Source: Leucobacter denitrificans (GTDB taxonomy: Bacteria > Actinomycetota > Actinomycetes > Actinomycetales > Microbacteriaceae). From it: a stretch of 64,000 bases of DNA. Positions 1 to 9,938 of the stretch are shown one piece after another. Position 1 is the first letter of the stretch. Every line of letters begins with the position of its first letter. Under the pieces are notes generated by a model. That model did no database searches, had not been told where the DNA came from, and saw only the letters and a program-made list of their open reading frames with translations. The DNA is taken from the NCBI RefSeq assembly GCF_014396385.1, contig NZ_CP060716.1, positions 1,860,001 through 1,924,000 on the forward strand, given 5' to 3'. The translations under genes and the position numbers were made by a program.

Positions 1-137
1 ACATTCTCAATGACAAAGAGGGCGTGTGGCGCTGCCGCACCACCTTCAACTGCACCGAGGCTTGCCCGCGTGGCATTCAGGTCACCAAGGCGATCGCTGA
101 GGTCAAGGCAGCGATCCGTTCCGGCAAGACTGACTAG
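1..137 (+). CDS. sdhB: Succinate dehydrogenase iron-sulfur subunit, 3' end only
   Basis: Reading from base 3, the frame gives a 44-residue C-terminal fragment ending in TAG at 135-137. It contains WRCRTTFNCTEACPRGI, the last cysteine cluster (CxxxCxxxCP type) of the succinate dehydrogenase or fumarate reductase iron-sulfur subunit. This cluster helps bind the 3Fe-4S and 4Fe-4S centres that pass electrons from the flavoprotein to quinone. The rest of the gene lies left of the window. The family assignment is firm. The choice of SdhB rather than FrdB rests on what is usual in aerobic actinobacteria. Confidence 0.85.
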   Translation, partial: ILNDKEGVWRCRTTFNCTEACPRGIQVTKAIAEVKAAIRSGKTD

Positions 138-158
138 GTTCAGGTTTAGACTCGCCAT

Positions 159-1097
159 ATGAGCGAGCGCCCATTGCCAGCCGTCGTCACCAAGTGGCGG
201 CGGCTTTGGCATTGGTTCAGGCGACAGCGTCCGTACCGTACGTTTTCGCACTTCACGAACGTTGGCGGCAACGTGCTTTCCGGGGGCATGAGCTACCAGG
301 CGCTGTTCGCGGTTTTCGCGGGGCTCCTTGTCGGATTCGGTGTATTCGGCATTTTTCTCCGCGAACACGAAACGCTGCTCGACGTCATAGTCGACCAGAT
401 CAATACGTCGATTCCGGGCCTCCTCGGAGATGACGGCGCGGTATCGGTGCAGGAGCTGCTCGCGACGCGCGCAATCGACTGGACGAGCATCGTCGCCGCA
501 GTGTCTCTGCTGTGGATCGCAGTGAACTGGTTTACGGGAACCAGGCGTTCGATCCGCATCATTTTTGGTCTCGAAGTGAAGGAGTACCGCAACGCGGTCT
601 ATCTCAAGATTCGCGACTTTGTGCTCGCGCTTTGCTTCGCACTCGCCATTGTTATCTCGGCCGCGCTCACGGTCGCGAGTTCTAATATCGCAGACACGGT
701 GCTCGGGTGGCTCGGCGCGAACCCCGACAACTGGTTCTTCGGCACGCTCGGCACGGTCGTGAGATACGGCGCCCTGTACGTCTTTGACGTGCTCATTCTC
801 ATGGCGATCCACTGGGCGCTCGCAGAGGTGCGTATCGGCTGGTGGAATTTGCTCATCGGTTGTTTGCTCGGCGCGGCCGCGCTCTTTGGCCTGAAGTTTC
901 TCGGTGCCGCGCTGCTCGGTGGAGCTTCGAGCAACCCGCTGCTCGCGACCTTCGCGATCTTCGTGGGTCTCTTGCTCTGGTTCAATTTCGTGTGTCGCGT
1001 GTTGTTGCTGACGTCGGCGTGGATCGCGACGGGCCTCGACAAGTCGCTCGGGTTACCTGAGGACCCTGCGCGGCGTAGTGCTTCCGCATTCTTTTGA
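159..1097 (+). CDS. YihY/BrkB family integral membrane protein
   Basis: A 312-residue protein with about six hydrophobic helices after a basic N-terminus (about residues 1-40). The early segment SHFTNVGGNVLSGGMSYQAL is the typical entry to the first YihY/BrkB helix, and FNFVCRVLLLTSAWIAT matches the family's conserved last helix. Family members were once called ribonuclease BN by mistake; their real function is uncertain. The ATG at 159 lies 21 nt after the sdhB stop, so co-transcription is possible. The length is usual for the family. The protein should sit in the cytoplasmic membrane. Confidence 0.85.
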   Translation: MSERPLPAVVTKWRRLWHWFRRQRPYRTFSHFTNVGGNVLSGGMSYQALFAVFAGLLVGFGVFGIFLREHETLLDVIVDQINTSIPGLLGDDGAVSVQELLATRAIDWTSIVAAVSLLWIAVNWFTGTRRSIRIIFGLEVKEYRNAVYLKIRDFVLALCFALAIVISAALTVASSNIADTVLGWLGANPDNWFFGTLGTVVRYGALYVFDVLILMAIHWALAEVRIGWWNLLIGCLLGAAALFGLKFLGAALLGGASSNPLLATFAIFVGLLLWFNFVCRVLLLTSAWIATGLDKSLGLPEDPARRSASAFF

Positions 1098-1122
1098 GAG
1101 ACGGCCTCGGTAGGATGGTCGC

Positions 1123-2274
1123 ATGGCATTGGGCGACAACGGCAGCATTCGCATTGGCGTGATTGGCGGCGGGCAACTTGCACGCATGATGGTGCCGCCG
1201 GCGATCCACCTGGGACTCGAGATTTCGGTGCTCGCTGAGACCGAGGGCATGAGCGCGAAGCGCGCAGCCGATCAGGTGGGCGACTACCGTGACCCAGAAA
1301 CCGTGTACGCGTTTGCCGAGACTGTCGACGTGGTGACCTTTGACCACGAGCATGTGCCGCAGGAGATTCTGACAGAACTTGAGCGCCGCGGGGTGCCGGT
1401 GCACCCGAAACCGCACGCGCTGCAGTTTGCGCAAGACAAGATTTTGATGCGCGAGAAGCTTGCTGAGCTCGGCGTGCCGGTACCGCAGTGGGCTGCCGTC
1501 GAAGACGAGGCGTCACTGCAGGAGTTTATTGACGCGAATGGCGGCCGCGCCGTTGTGAAGACCGCGCGAGGCGGGTACGACGGCAAGGGCGTGCGCGTCG
1601 TGTCGAACGCCGACGAAGTGCGTGACTGGTTTACGGCGCTCGCAGAGGATGCCCGCGGTGGGTTCCTGCTCGTCGAAGAGCTTGTCGATTTCACCCGCGA
1701 GTTGTCGCAGTTGGTGGCACGCCGCCCGTCGGGCGAGATGCGGCACTGGCCCGTGGTCGAGACGATCCAGCGCGACGGAGTGTGCGCCGAGGTGCTCGCG
1801 CCCGCGCCGGTTTCGAACGAGGCAATACTCGACGAGGCCGCTCGCATTGGTGAGGCAGTTGCTTCGGGCGTAGATGTCACAGGCGTGCTCGCGGTCGAAA
1901 TGTTTGAGACAACCGACGGCCGAGTGCTTGTGAACGAGCTCGCGATGCGCCCGCACAATTCGGGTCACTTTTCGATTGAGGGTTCGGTGACGAGCCAGTT
2001 CGAGCAGCACCTGCGTGCGGTCGCAGACTTGCCGCTCGGCGACACGTCGATGACGGCTCCGGCAGCGGTCATGGTGAACGTGCTCGGCGGCCCCGAAGAG
2101 GGCCCGATGCCAGTGCGTTACCAGAAGGTGCTTGCGGAGTATCCGTCGGCGAAGATCCACAGCTACGGCAAGCAGCCTCGCCCCGGTCGCAAGGTTGGTC
2201 ACGTAACCGTCGTGGGTGACTCACTCGAAGAGGCTCGCGCCGAAGCGCAGGCCGCCGCGAACGCGTTTGGGTAG
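1123..2274 (+). CDS. purK: N5-carboxyaminoimidazole ribonucleotide synthase PurK
   Basis: This ATP-grasp enzyme (383 aa) uses ATP and bicarbonate to carboxylate 5-aminoimidazole ribonucleotide to N5-CAIR in purine synthesis. The N-terminal nucleotide-binding-like domain starts with GVIGGGQLARMM. The ATP-grasp loop TARGGYDGKGV is at about residues 147-157, and NELAMRPHNSGHF carries the Mg-binding and substrate residues near 270. The ATG at 1123 is followed directly by conserved sequence. purE starts 24 nt downstream, so the two consecutive steps are encoded together. The length is normal and no defects are seen. Confidence 0.97.
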   Translation: MALGDNGSIRIGVIGGGQLARMMVPPAIHLGLEISVLAETEGMSAKRAADQVGDYRDPETVYAFAETVDVVTFDHEHVPQEILTELERRGVPVHPKPHALQFAQDKILMREKLAELGVPVPQWAAVEDEASLQEFIDANGGRAVVKTARGGYDGKGVRVVSNADEVRDWFTALAEDARGGFLLVEELVDFTRELSQLVARRPSGEMRHWPVVETIQRDGVCAEVLAPAPVSNEAILDEAARIGEAVASGVDVTGVLAVEMFETTDGRVLVNELAMRPHNSGHFSIEGSVTSQFEQHLRAVADLPLGDTSMTAPAAVMVNVLGGPEEGPMPVRYQKVLAEYPSAKIHSYGKQPRPGRKVGHVTVVGDSLEEARAEAQAAANAFG

Positions 2275-2298
2275 TTGCTCGGCGGGTACGATAGACCC

Positions 2299-2838
2299 AT
2301 GAGCGAAACGACGCCGCGCGAAACGAGCCAGGGCGGCAGCCCACTCGTGGGCATCATCATGGGATCCGACTCCGACTTTTCGGTGATGAGTGACGCGGTG
2401 CAGATGCTGCGCGAGTTCGGCATCGCGCACGAGGTCGAGGTGGTGAGCGCGCATCGCACCCCCGACAAGATGGTCACCTACGCGCGCGAGGCGGCGGATC
2501 GGGGCCTCAAAGTCATCATCGCCGGTGCAGGTGGTGCCGCGCACCTACCCGGCATGGTTGCTTCGATGACAACGTTGCCTGTGATCGGGGTTCCCGTGCC
2601 GCTCGCGAAGCTCGACGGGCTCGATTCGCTGCTGTCGATTGTGCAGATGCCGGGCGGAATCCCCGTTGCGACGGTGTCGATTGGTGGTGCGAAGAACGCG
2701 GGCATTCTGGCTGCGCGGGTGCTTGGCGCGAGCGATCCACAACTGCGCGCGAAGCTCGATGCATATGCGCAAGGCCTCACCGACATGGTGGAAGAGAAGA
2801 ACGCGGCGCTCAAGGCACGCGTTGCCGCCAGCGAATAG
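2299..2838 (+). CDS. purE: N5-carboxyaminoimidazole ribonucleotide mutase PurE
   Basis: A 179-residue class I PurE that converts N5-CAIR, the PurK product, to CAIR. Visible motifs are [13 protein letters not shown] (phosphate/ribose binding), [11 protein letters not shown] with the catalytic-region histidine, and [15 protein letters not shown]. The frame is open back to 2275, but the ATG at 2299 gives the normal N-terminus and leaves a 24-nt gap after purK. The C-terminus ends in an alanine- and lysine-rich helix. It forms an operon with purK. The assignment is firm. Confidence 0.97.
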   Translation: MSETTPRETSQGGSPLVGIIMGSDSDFSVMSDAVQMLREFGIAHEVEVVSAHRTPDKMVTYAREAADRGLKVIIAGAGGAAHLPGMVASMTTLPVIGVPVPLAKLDGLDSLLSIVQMPGGIPVATVSIGGAKNAGILAARVLGASDPQLRAKLDAYAQGLTDMVEEKNAALKARVAASE

Positions 2839-2840
2839 GC

Positions 2841-3898
2841 GTGAACGCCACACCCGACTTCACGTCTGACGTCCCTGACCGGCGGTTTCAGCAAGGCGGC
2901 CGCGCCTACAAGCGCACACTCATCGCACTATTCTGCGCGGGTCTCGCGAACTTCGCGCTCATGTATGCTCCGCAGCCGCTGCTGCCAGAGCTCGCAACCC
3001 GATTTCAGGTCAGCGCCGACGCCTCATCGTGGGTCATCGGCGCCACGACGATCGGGGTCGCGCTCGGCGTGCTGCCGCTCGCGAGGCTATCTGACCGCGT
3101 TGGCCGGGTGCGCCTCATGCGGTGGGCACCTACATCGCGGGCACCACGGTCGGTGGGCTCGCGGGGCGCATTGTGGCGGCGATGGTCGCCGACTGGTGGT
3201 GCCTAAATGCGGGGCAGCTCGCGATCGTAGCGTGTGCCGCGCTCGCGACAGCGGTATATCTCGCGACGATGCAGCCCACGGTCGTGGATCGCAGCTCGTC
3301 ACTTCCGTTCTGGTCGGCTCTCGCCGCGAACCTGCGAAACCCCGGCGTTATGGTGCTCGTCGCGCAAGCGTTCTTGCTGATGGGCGGGTTCGTCGCGACC
3401 TACAACTACATCGCCTTCCGGCTCGAGGCCGAACCGTTCGGGCTGAGCCTCGCCCAGGTGTCGTGGCTGTTTCTCGCGTACCTGGCGGGCACGGTGTCAT
3501 CGCGGGTGGTTTGGCGATTCGCAGCGGATCGAAACCCAACCTTCACCCTGTTCGTCGTGCTCGGCCTCATGCTCGGGGGTCTCGCGCTCACGCTGATCGA
3601 GTCGCTCATCGCGATCATGGTCGGCATCGTCATCTACACGGCGGCGTTCTTTGCCGCGCACTCGATCGCTTCGGGGCTCATCGACCGTCGCGCCACTCGC
3701 GCTGGAGTGAGCCTCGCGCCGCCACTGTATTACCTCGGGTACTACGCCGGGTCGAGCGTGCTCGGCTGGGTTGGTGGCGTCGCCTTTTTGAACACAGGGT
3801 GGATCGGCGGCTGGGTCGGGACCGTCACGATGGTAGCGGCGACGATCATACTGACCGGAGTGCTTGCGGGGTTGGCTGAGAGGTTTGCGAAGCCCTAG
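2841..3898 (+). pseudogene. MFS transporter broken by an internal out-of-frame deletion
   Basis: Two frames together make most of a major facilitator transporter. The first (GTG at 2841) gives a cytosolic lead, the first helix (LIALFCAGLANFALMYAPQP) and the conserved loop LSDRVGRVRLM near 3120. It then runs out of frame and stops at 3206. The second frame resumes at about 3122 with GTYIAGTTVGGLAGRIVAA, a motif normally about 50-60 residues further along in this subfamily, and continues through the later helices to TAG at 3896. Helices 3 and 4 with their loops are therefore missing. The word gcgg fits both sides of the junction, so a microhomology-mediated deletion is possible. It lies 2 nt after purE and ends convergently, overlapping the next gene by 4 nt. 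Confidence 0.8.
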
Positions 3899-5028
3899 AT
3901 CGTGGCGTGGGTTTCCCACAACTGCCAGGCGACGCCCTCCCAGGAGAAGGTGCGGCCCCGATCCGCTGCTTGCACGGTGAGCCGCTCAAACTCGCTCGTA
4001 CCGTCGCCGGGGCTCGCGATAAAGAGGCGCGAGAGCGCGCTGGCAAAACCAACCGGGTCTGACTCGGCGAGGCCACCGTCGAGCACGAGCTCACCCGTCG
4101 CGTCGACGCCGGCGTGCAGCACCGGAACCTTCGACATGAGCGCCGCGATAACCGGGTAACCGGTTGCGGCGAACGACTGCGGCTGCAGCATGAGGCTTGC
4201 GCCTGAGATGACAGCACCCGCGTCGCGCAGATCGTCGGCGGCCACCACAGTGATGCGGTTGCGTAGACGCTCTGGAATACGGCTCGCGAGCTCGGAGGTG
4301 GGTGCCTGCCCCTTGCCCTGCACCACCGGATCGAGGCCGGTGATGACCACAACGTGTGGGAGCGTGGAGTCGGCCTCGAGAGCGTTGTAGACCCAGTGCA
4401 GCCGGCCCGCTTCGTCGTTGTTTGCCGTGGTGACCATATAACGCTCGGGTAGACCGAGGCGCGCGCGTCTCGCGGCAGAGTCGACGCCGGCAAGCAACAC
4501 GTTCGGGGCAACCGGTGGAATCACCTGCACGGGCAAGTTGTACCCGTACATGTTCTGCAGCAGCGACGCGGTTGAGTGAGAGGTCGTCACGATAATGTCG
4601 GCGAACCTCACGGCCCGTTTCACGAACGCGCGAACCAGCCGCGCCTGTGCGGGTGAAAGCAGCTCGGGTGCCTCCCACGCGAGCGCGTGGGGCACAGTGA
4701 CGGTCGACTGGGTGCCGTCGTCGTCGCTCCGAGCACGCAGCGGCATCATCGGGGTGATCGAGTGGGTCATTTCGCCGTCGAGCGGCCTCGCGGTCGCGTT
4801 CGACTGCCAGAGAATTGGCAGCGAACTCGCACGCATGGGCAGCACCTCGACAGCGATCTTCGGCGAAGCGAACTCGGGTGCGTGGCTGCCGCGGGCGAGA
4901 AGAAATCGCGCGCTACAACTGCGGGGAGCCGTGCTGGCGATGGCATTGACCAGGTCGTGTGCGCCCGCAAAATGCATCGGAGCTTCCCAATCGGGGAAGG
5001 GTTCGGCGATGAGGCTGAGCGTCGCCAT
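3895..5028 (-). CDS. GT4-like glycosyltransferase
   Basis: A 377-residue protein with the layout of a GT-B fold, family 4 transferase. An N-terminal acceptor domain is followed by a linker near [10 protein letters not shown] (about residues 185-195). The C-terminal donor domain contains [23 protein letters not shown] and [27 protein letters not shown]. The final segment matches the conserved region with the nucleotide-sugar-binding glutamate position, although the usual E-G-F-G is here S-F-A-A-T-G. It probably moves a hexose in wall glycan synthesis. It is divergent from galE and convergent with the MFS remnant. Donor and acceptor are not predictable. Confidence 0.72.
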   Translation of the reverse strand: MATLSLIAEPFPDWEAPMHFAGAHDLVNAIASTAPRSCSARFLLARGSHAPEFASPKIAVEVLPMRASSLPILWQSNATARPLDGEMTHSITPMMPLRARSDDDGTQSTVTVPHALAWEAPELLSPAQARLVRAFVKRAVRFADIIVTTSHSTASLLQNMYGYNLPVQVIPPVAPNVLLAGVDSAARRARLGLPERYMVTTANNDEAGRLHWVYNALEADSTLPHVVVITGLDPVVQGKGQAPTSELASRIPERLRNRITVVAADDLRDAGAVISGASLMLQPQSFAATGYPVIAALMSKVPVLHAGVDATGELVLDGGLAESDPVGFASALSRLFIASPGDGTSEFERLTVQAADRGRTFSWEGVAWQLWETHATI

Positions 5029-5165
5029 TACTACCTCCCGTGTGCATGTTGAGCATAGCTTCCACCTATTCTAGGGGGCCGCAAATCACCAGATGTGCGC
5101 CCTACCCTGTGAGTTCACGGAGTGCCTCGCGGTTCTGCTCAGTCTTGCGAAGTACCCTGCTTGCT

Positions 5166-6179
5166 ATGCGTGTTCTTCTCACCGGCGGGGCCGGGTACAT
5201 TGGCTCCCACACTGCTCTCGTGCTGCTCGAACGCGGCCACGACGTGGTTGTGCTCGATGATTTTTCGAATTCGAGCAGCGAGTCGGTGCGGCGGGTTGAA
5301 GAGCTGACGGGCCGTTCCATCGAGGTCATCGAGGCGGATCTCGCGAATCGCGAAGCGGCCGACGCTGCCTTGGCTGGGGTCGACTTCGAAGCGGTGATCC
5401 ACTTCGCGGGACTCAAGGCAGTGGGCGAATCAGTCGCGCAACCCACGCGCTACTACCGAGTGAACATCGATTCGACGCTGAACCTGCTCGACATCATGCG
5501 CGAGCGTGGCGTCGACAAGCTCGTGTTTTCGTCGAGTGCGACTGTGTATGGCGACCCCGAGTACGTGCCGCAAGACGAGGAGCACCAGGTCGGTGTGGGT
5601 CTCACGAACCCATATGGTTGGTCGAAGGCGATGATCGAGCAGATGATCCGCGATGCGCAGGTCGCGTGGCCGGGGCTCGGTGCGGTGCTGCTGCGCTACT
5701 TCAACCCGGTGGGCGCGCACGAGTCGGGGCGCATTGGCGAGGATCCGTCGGGGATTCCGAACAACCTCATGCCGTTCATCGCGCAGGTGGCGGTCGGCAA
5801 GCGCGAGAAGCTCAGCGTCTTTGGCGACACGTACCCGACGCCCGACGGCACGGGCGTGCGCGACTACATTCACGTCATGGATCTCGCCGAGGGCCACGCG
5901 GCCGCACTCGAGCGCATCATTCCGGGGGTTGCGACGTACAACCTCGGGTCGGGAACCGGTTCGAGCGTGCTCGAGGTGGTGCGCGCGTTCGGTGAGGCGG
6001 CCGGGCGCGAGATTCCCTACGTGGTCGTGCCGCCGCGCGAGGGCGACGTCGCCGAGACCGTGGCGAACCCGTCGAAGGCGAATCGCGAACTCGACTGGCA
6101 GACGATGCGCACACTTGCTGACGCGTGCCGGGACTCGTGGGCTTGGCAGTCCGCGAACCCTGAGGGGTACGGCGCATGA
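5166..6179 (+). CDS. galE: UDP-glucose 4-epimerase GalE
   Basis: A 337-residue extended short-chain dehydrogenase that interconverts UDP-glucose and UDP-galactose with bound NAD. It shows GGAGYIGSH at the N-terminus, [11 protein letters not shown] with the catalytic serine region near 120, the YGWSK tyrosine-lysine pair near 150, and [18 protein letters not shown] plus [14 protein letters not shown], both typical of GalE. The frame is open back to 5040, but the ATG at 5166 starts exactly at the Rossmann strand. The stop overlaps the LCP gene by 4 nt (ATGA). UDP-galactose would feed Glf (41193-42332). Confidence 0.95.
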   Translation: MRVLLTGGAGYIGSHTALVLLERGHDVVVLDDFSNSSSESVRRVEELTGRSIEVIEADLANREAADAALAGVDFEAVIHFAGLKAVGESVAQPTRYYRVNIDSTLNLLDIMRERGVDKLVFSSSATVYGDPEYVPQDEEHQVGVGLTNPYGWSKAMIEQMIRDAQVAWPGLGAVLLRYFNPVGAHESGRIGEDPSGIPNNLMPFIAQVAVGKREKLSVFGDTYPTPDGTGVRDYIHVMDLAEGHAAALERIIPGVATYNLGSGTGSSVLEVVRAFGEAAGREIPYVVVPPREGDVAETVANPSKANRELDWQTMRTLADACRDSWAWQSANPEGYGA

Positions 6180-7639
6180 GCGGAGTCGCGACACACGACG
6201 TCGCTGGCTTCGGCCCCGCTTTCGACCTCGAGCGGCCGCTGCGTAACCCAGACCTCACCTCGCCTCCGCTCATGACCAAGCGGGCGCGCTGGCTCGTCAT
6301 ACTCGGGTTCCTGTTTCCTGGCATCGCGCAGTTGCTCGCGGGCAATCGAAAGCTCGGGAGGTTCGGCCTCACCGTCACAGTTATCGTGTGGATCCTCGGC
6401 CTCGCCACCCTCGCCGGTCTCATCTGGGCGCGCACCGCGACCCTGTCGGTGCTCACGAACGGTATTTTCCTGTTCGCACTGCAGTGGATCATTCTCGCGG
6501 TCGCGGTGATCTGGCTGGTGCTCGGGTTCGACACGCTGCGCCTCACTCGGATAGTGAAGGTCAAACGCGGCTGGCGACTACCGATCGCGATGCTCTCTGT
6601 TCTACTCACGGTGGTTCCCGTTGCGGGTGCCGCGTGGGCGTCTACCTTGGTGGGGGCTGGGCGATCCACCATTGGCGATATTTTTGTGGGTGCGCCCGCG
6701 GTCGCGCCGGTCGACGGCCGCTACAACATTCTGCTGCTCGGCACCGACGCCGGCTCGGACCGCGAGGGCATGCGCCCCGACTCGATCTCGCTCGTAAGCG
6801 TGAACGCCGAGACCGGCCAGTCGGTCATTGTGGGCCTGCCGCGCGAGCTCATCGAGATGCCGTTCCCCGAATCGTCGCCGATGCACGAACTGCACCCGAA
6901 CGGGTTCGGCGTCGCGCCCAACGTGTTCGGCGACTGGGGTGGCTGCTACACGACCTGCTACCTTAACGCGATCTACACAGAGGTTACCGACTTCCCAGAT
7001 ATCTACGGCGGGCTCTACCCCGACGCGGTGTCGCGCGGCTCGTCGCCCGGCATCGAGGCGACCAAAGACGCCGTGCACGGCGCGACAGGGCTCGACGTGC
7101 AGTTCTACGTGCTGCTCAACATGGATGCTTTCTCGAGCATCATCGACGCCCTGGGTGGGGTCACCGTGACGGTGCCCGAGGACCTGCCGATCGGCGGCAG
7201 CATCGATGAGTATACGGGCGAACTCGTGAACGTTGAGTCGTGGATCCCCGCGGGCGAGCAGCATCTCGACGGGTACCACGCGCAGTGGTTCGCGCGTTCG
7301 CGCTACGGCTCGGTGAACGGCGACTATGACCGCATGCAACGCCAGCGCGACTTGCAGGCGGCGATCCTCGCACAGATGAGCCCGGCGAATGTGCTCTTGC
7401 GCTTCCAGGAGATCGCAAAGGCCGGGTCACAGCTCGTGCAGACCGATATTCCCGATTCGATGCTTGGGCGGTTTGTCGATCTCGCTGACAAGGCGCGGGC
7501 GCACACGCCGGTCGATGTTGAGCTCGTTCCACCGGCTGTGGATCCCGAGTTCCCCATTTACGCGGATATTCAGCAGCTCGTCGCCGAGGGTGTCGCCGCC
7601 GCGACCCCCGTGCCCGAGACCGAGGAGGCCGCCGGCTAG
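6176..7639 (+). CDS. LytR-CpsA-Psr (LCP) family glycan transferase
   Basis: A 487-residue membrane-anchored LCP protein. About four hydrophobic segments span residues 38-155, then an extracellular LCP domain starts at [11 protein letters not shown] (about 182). Seen motifs are [43 protein letters not shown], and the [18 protein letters not shown] block with arginines that bind the polyprenyl pyrophosphate. LCP proteins transfer wall glycans from lipid carriers to peptidoglycan. An extra insertion (EMPFPESSP to YTEVTDF) carries two cysteines in GGCYTTCYL. Translation is coupled to galE by a 4-nt overlap, which supports a wall-glycan role. Confidence 0.9.
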   Translation: MSGVATHDVAGFGPAFDLERPLRNPDLTSPPLMTKRARWLVILGFLFPGIAQLLAGNRKLGRFGLTVTVIVWILGLATLAGLIWARTATLSVLTNGIFLFALQWIILAVAVIWLVLGFDTLRLTRIVKVKRGWRLPIAMLSVLLTVVPVAGAAWASTLVGAGRSTIGDIFVGAPAVAPVDGRYNILLLGTDAGSDREGMRPDSISLVSVNAETGQSVIVGLPRELIEMPFPESSPMHELHPNGFGVAPNVFGDWGGCYTTCYLNAIYTEVTDFPDIYGGLYPDAVSRGSSPGIEATKDAVHGATGLDVQFYVLLNMDAFSSIIDALGGVTVTVPEDLPIGGSIDEYTGELVNVESWIPAGEQHLDGYHAQWFARSRYGSVNGDYDRMQRQRDLQAAILAQMSPANVLLRFQEIAKAGSQLVQTDIPDSMLGRFVDLADKARAHTPVDVELVPPAVDPEFPIYADIQQLVAEGVAAATPVPETEEAAG

Positions 7640-7679
7640 GTCGGTGCGTTGTTCAGAAGCGGTCACGTAGAATAACTAG

Positions 7680-7737
7680 TTCAGTGGTCACTTTGGTGCA
7701 GCAGTTGGCAAAAAGGTGCAGCAAACTGACCACTCAA
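7680..7737. promoter_or_regulatory. Inverted repeat with inner direct repeats before a GT2 gene
   Basis: An 11-bp inverted repeat (TTCAGTGGTCA at 7680-7690 and TGACCACTCAA at 7727-7737, one mismatch) encloses two direct copies of GGTGCAGCA (7695-7703 and 7715-7723) spaced 20 bp apart. It lies between the LCP stop and the GT2 start, about 25 nt before the latter. It could be an operator or a leader hairpin. No family motif is recognised. Confidence 0.35.
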
Positions 7738-7760
7738 TGAGGGTCAGCGGGAGAGGATTT

Positions 7761-8741
7761 ATGCGCGTTACGGCAGTGCTGGTCGCATACAACCGACGCG
7801 AGCTGTTGCGAGAGGCGCTTGAGGCGCTCGCCGCGCAGACGCGACCCGTGGATCGGCTTATCGTCGTAGACAACGCGTCGACTGATGGCTCGACCGAGGT
7901 TGCCGAGGAAATCCTTGAGGGGTGGGGTGAGCGCGCGCGATTGATCCGGTTGGACGTGAACACCGGCGGCGCGGGGGGCTTCGCGGTTGGTATCGCGGCG
8001 GCCGTTGCCGACGAGGAGACCGAGTGGGTGTGGGTCATGGATGACGACACCGTGCCGCAGCCAGAGGCGCTCGCGGGTGCGCTTGAGACACACGAGCGGT
8101 ACCGGGCGAATGGGCCCGACGACCTGGCAGTCATGGGTTCGCGAGTCGTGTGGACCGATGGCGAGGACCATCCGATGAACACGCCAAAGGCCAAGATTCG
8201 CGCTGATAAGGCAGAGCGTGACCGGGCGGCGAGCGTGGGTGCGATGGAGATCCGCTCGATCTCGTTCGTTTCGGCGTTCTTGCGTGCCTCACGCGTGCGC
8301 GAGCTCGGTCTGCCGATCGCCGAGTACTTTCTCTGGAACGATGACTTCGAGTTCTCGGCCCGCCTGCTGCGCGGTGCTCGGGGGCTCTACACGCCAGCCT
8401 CGGTGGTGGTGCACAAGACCGCAAAGCGTGGATCGAGCGACGCTGACCCGGGGCCGCGTTTCTACTACGAGGTGCGCAACAAGCTGTGGGTGTTCCGTGC
8501 GAGCGACGCGCTGTACCCGTGGGAGAAGGCGCTGTACGAGGCCGCGACGCTTAGGCGCTGGGTGCGTACGTTCAAAGCGTCGGCGGATCGCGCGCAGTTG
8601 CAAGACTGCCTGAAGCGTGGCTGGCGCGATGGCACTCGAACGAAGCCGCGCTCGACGCGTGACGTGCTGCGTGGCACCGGAGTACCGGTCGACGTGATGG
8701 TCGAGGTAGAGCGCCTCGAGAAGGCCGAGCGCCGCGCGTAG
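7761..8741 (+). CDS. GT2 glycosyltransferase, GlfT1-like
   Basis: A 326-residue GT-A fold transferase. It has RVTAVLVAYNRRELL at the N-terminus, VDNASTDGS for nucleotide binding, NTGGAGGFAVG, and WVMDDDTVP, the metal-binding DDD that resembles GlfT1/GlfT2-type galactofuranosyl or rhamnosyl transferases. FLWNDDFEFSARL follows near 195. The frame is open from 7716, but the ATG at 7761 has a strong ribosome-binding site (GGGAGAGGA) and begins at the conserved strand. Two better-matched relatives occur at 17018 and 25174. With galE and glf in the window, UDP-galactofuranose is a plausible donor. That is inference. Confidence 0.85.
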   Translation: MRVTAVLVAYNRRELLREALEALAAQTRPVDRLIVVDNASTDGSTEVAEEILEGWGERARLIRLDVNTGGAGGFAVGIAAAVADEETEWVWVMDDDTVPQPEALAGALETHERYRANGPDDLAVMGSRVVWTDGEDHPMNTPKAKIRADKAERDRAASVGAMEIRSISFVSAFLRASRVRELGLPIAEYFLWNDDFEFSARLLRGARGLYTPASVVVHKTAKRGSSDADPGPRFYYEVRNKLWVFRASDALYPWEKALYEAATLRRWVRTFKASADRAQLQDCLKRGWRDGTRTKPRSTRDVLRGTGVPVDVMVEVERLEKAERRA

Positions 8742-8778
8742 TTCGCTAGTGCTGCGTGCCCGACCCTCTCGAATACAG

Positions 8779-9774
8779 CTACACCGCCGCGTATGCCTCG
8801 TAGGTGGTGTCTGCGGGCAGTGGATCGCTGAACATTACTTCAAACTGTGCGCTGCCTTCAGAGGGTATGCGCTCAACATAATTGGAGCCTGACGCGATGA
8901 TGCTGCCAGCGGCATCGCGCGCGATTACGACGACTTCGATAAGTTCCTGCTCCTCAGCGAAGGTGCTCGTCACCTTGCCGTGAATCGTGGTGAAGTAGTC
9001 GTCGGTAGTAGGCGCAATGTCGGTAACTTCAAACGTGCCCAGGTCGCTCGCTGAGATTCGAGTGGCCTCAGAGGCTGATGGAAATCTCACGTCGAGTGAG
9101 TCGATCTCCGAATCTCCGACTGAGTAGAACTCCCCAGCGATAGCTGACCGGCCGGAGAGAAAGGTCTGATAGCTCGACGAAGTGTCGAGGATGGTCCCGT
9201 TCGAATCGAGCGCCTCAATTGATGCACCCTCGAAAGCGAAGTCTTCGTTTGGGTTCTCGAGGATCACCGCAAACCACCAGACCGACTCATCGTAGCTTGA
9301 GCGGCCGAACACGACTTCCTCGACAACGAGGTCTGCTTCTGCGCCAGCAGAAGCAGTGCCCTCAGTTCCGGAGTAGACGCCACTCAGCTGGCCCTCCTCA
9401 AGCATGCTCTGTCCGAGAAGACCGAGCGAGATCAAACCTACAAAGATGGACACGATTCCACCGATGACCGAGAGTGCGAGGCCCGCAATACTGAAGCCTT
9501 TGCCGCCCTGGTTTTTCTTGAAGAGTGCGACGAGCGAGAGTACGAGTGCGCCGAGTAGAGCGATTCCAGCGAACCACGTTACAAAAGGTATGCAGGCCAT
9601 GATGAAGCCCACGATGCCAAGCACGAGGGCAACGATGGCGAGGGTCTTGCGTTCAGTCTTCTGAGGTGGGGCTGGAGGCAGCACCACTGGCGGGACTGAA
9701 GGCGGCCCTGAGGGCGGGGCGATCTGCGAATGCTCATTCGGGGCAGGCTCAGGCCGCACAGTTGGGTTAGACAT
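8779..9774 (-). CDS. DUF4190-type membrane protein with extracellular domain
   Basis: A 331-residue protein. A proline-rich cytosolic start (residues 1-45) precedes three closely spaced hydrophobic segments (KTLAIVALVLGIVGFIMACI, GIALLGALVLSLVALF, GFSIAGLALSVIGGIVSIF), the arrangement of DUF4190-type proteins. After about residue 135 comes an acidic, likely extracellular region containing WWFAVILENPNEDFAFEG, which resembles the FxLYD-like beta fold. The ATG at 9774 is preceded by AGGAGA. The longer frame from 9810 lacks such a site. Function unknown. It stands alone, convergent with the preceding GT2 gene and divergent from the next. Confidence 0.7.
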   Translation of the reverse strand: MSNPTVRPEPAPNEHSQIAPPSGPPSVPPVVLPPAPPQKTERKTLAIVALVLGIVGFIMACIPFVTWFAGIALLGALVLSLVALFKKNQGGKGFSIAGLALSVIGGIVSIFVGLISLGLLGQSMLEEGQLSGVYSGTEGTASAGAEADLVVEEVVFGRSSYDESVWWFAVILENPNEDFAFEGASIEALDSNGTILDTSSSYQTFLSGRSAIAGEFYSVGDSEIDSLDVRFPSASEATRISASDLGTFEVTDIAPTTDDYFTTIHGKVTSTFAEEQELIEVVVIARDAAGSIIASGSNYVERIPSEGSAQFEVMFSDPLPADTTYEAYAAV

Positions 9775-9938
9775 ATTTCTCCTATCTTGCGACGAACATA
9801 CGTGAGCCATCGGTTTGCGACGCGGGCATTGCGCATAGTGCAGGTGAAGCTGCGCATTCTGATCGACAGGCCAGCGAATTCGGGCACCCCGACCTCGCTC
9901 ATGCTCACTCGGGTCAAGCGCCCTAAGCTAGAGGAGTC

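Noticed and set aside
599..1516. 305-codon minus-strand frame across yihY and purK
   Set aside because: It spans two well-supported plus-strand genes, is rich in Arg, Ser and Pro, and has no conserved motif.
6602..7339. 245-codon minus-strand frame opposite the LCP gene
   Set aside because: Typical high-GC antisense shadow. The LCP motifs are all on the plus strand.
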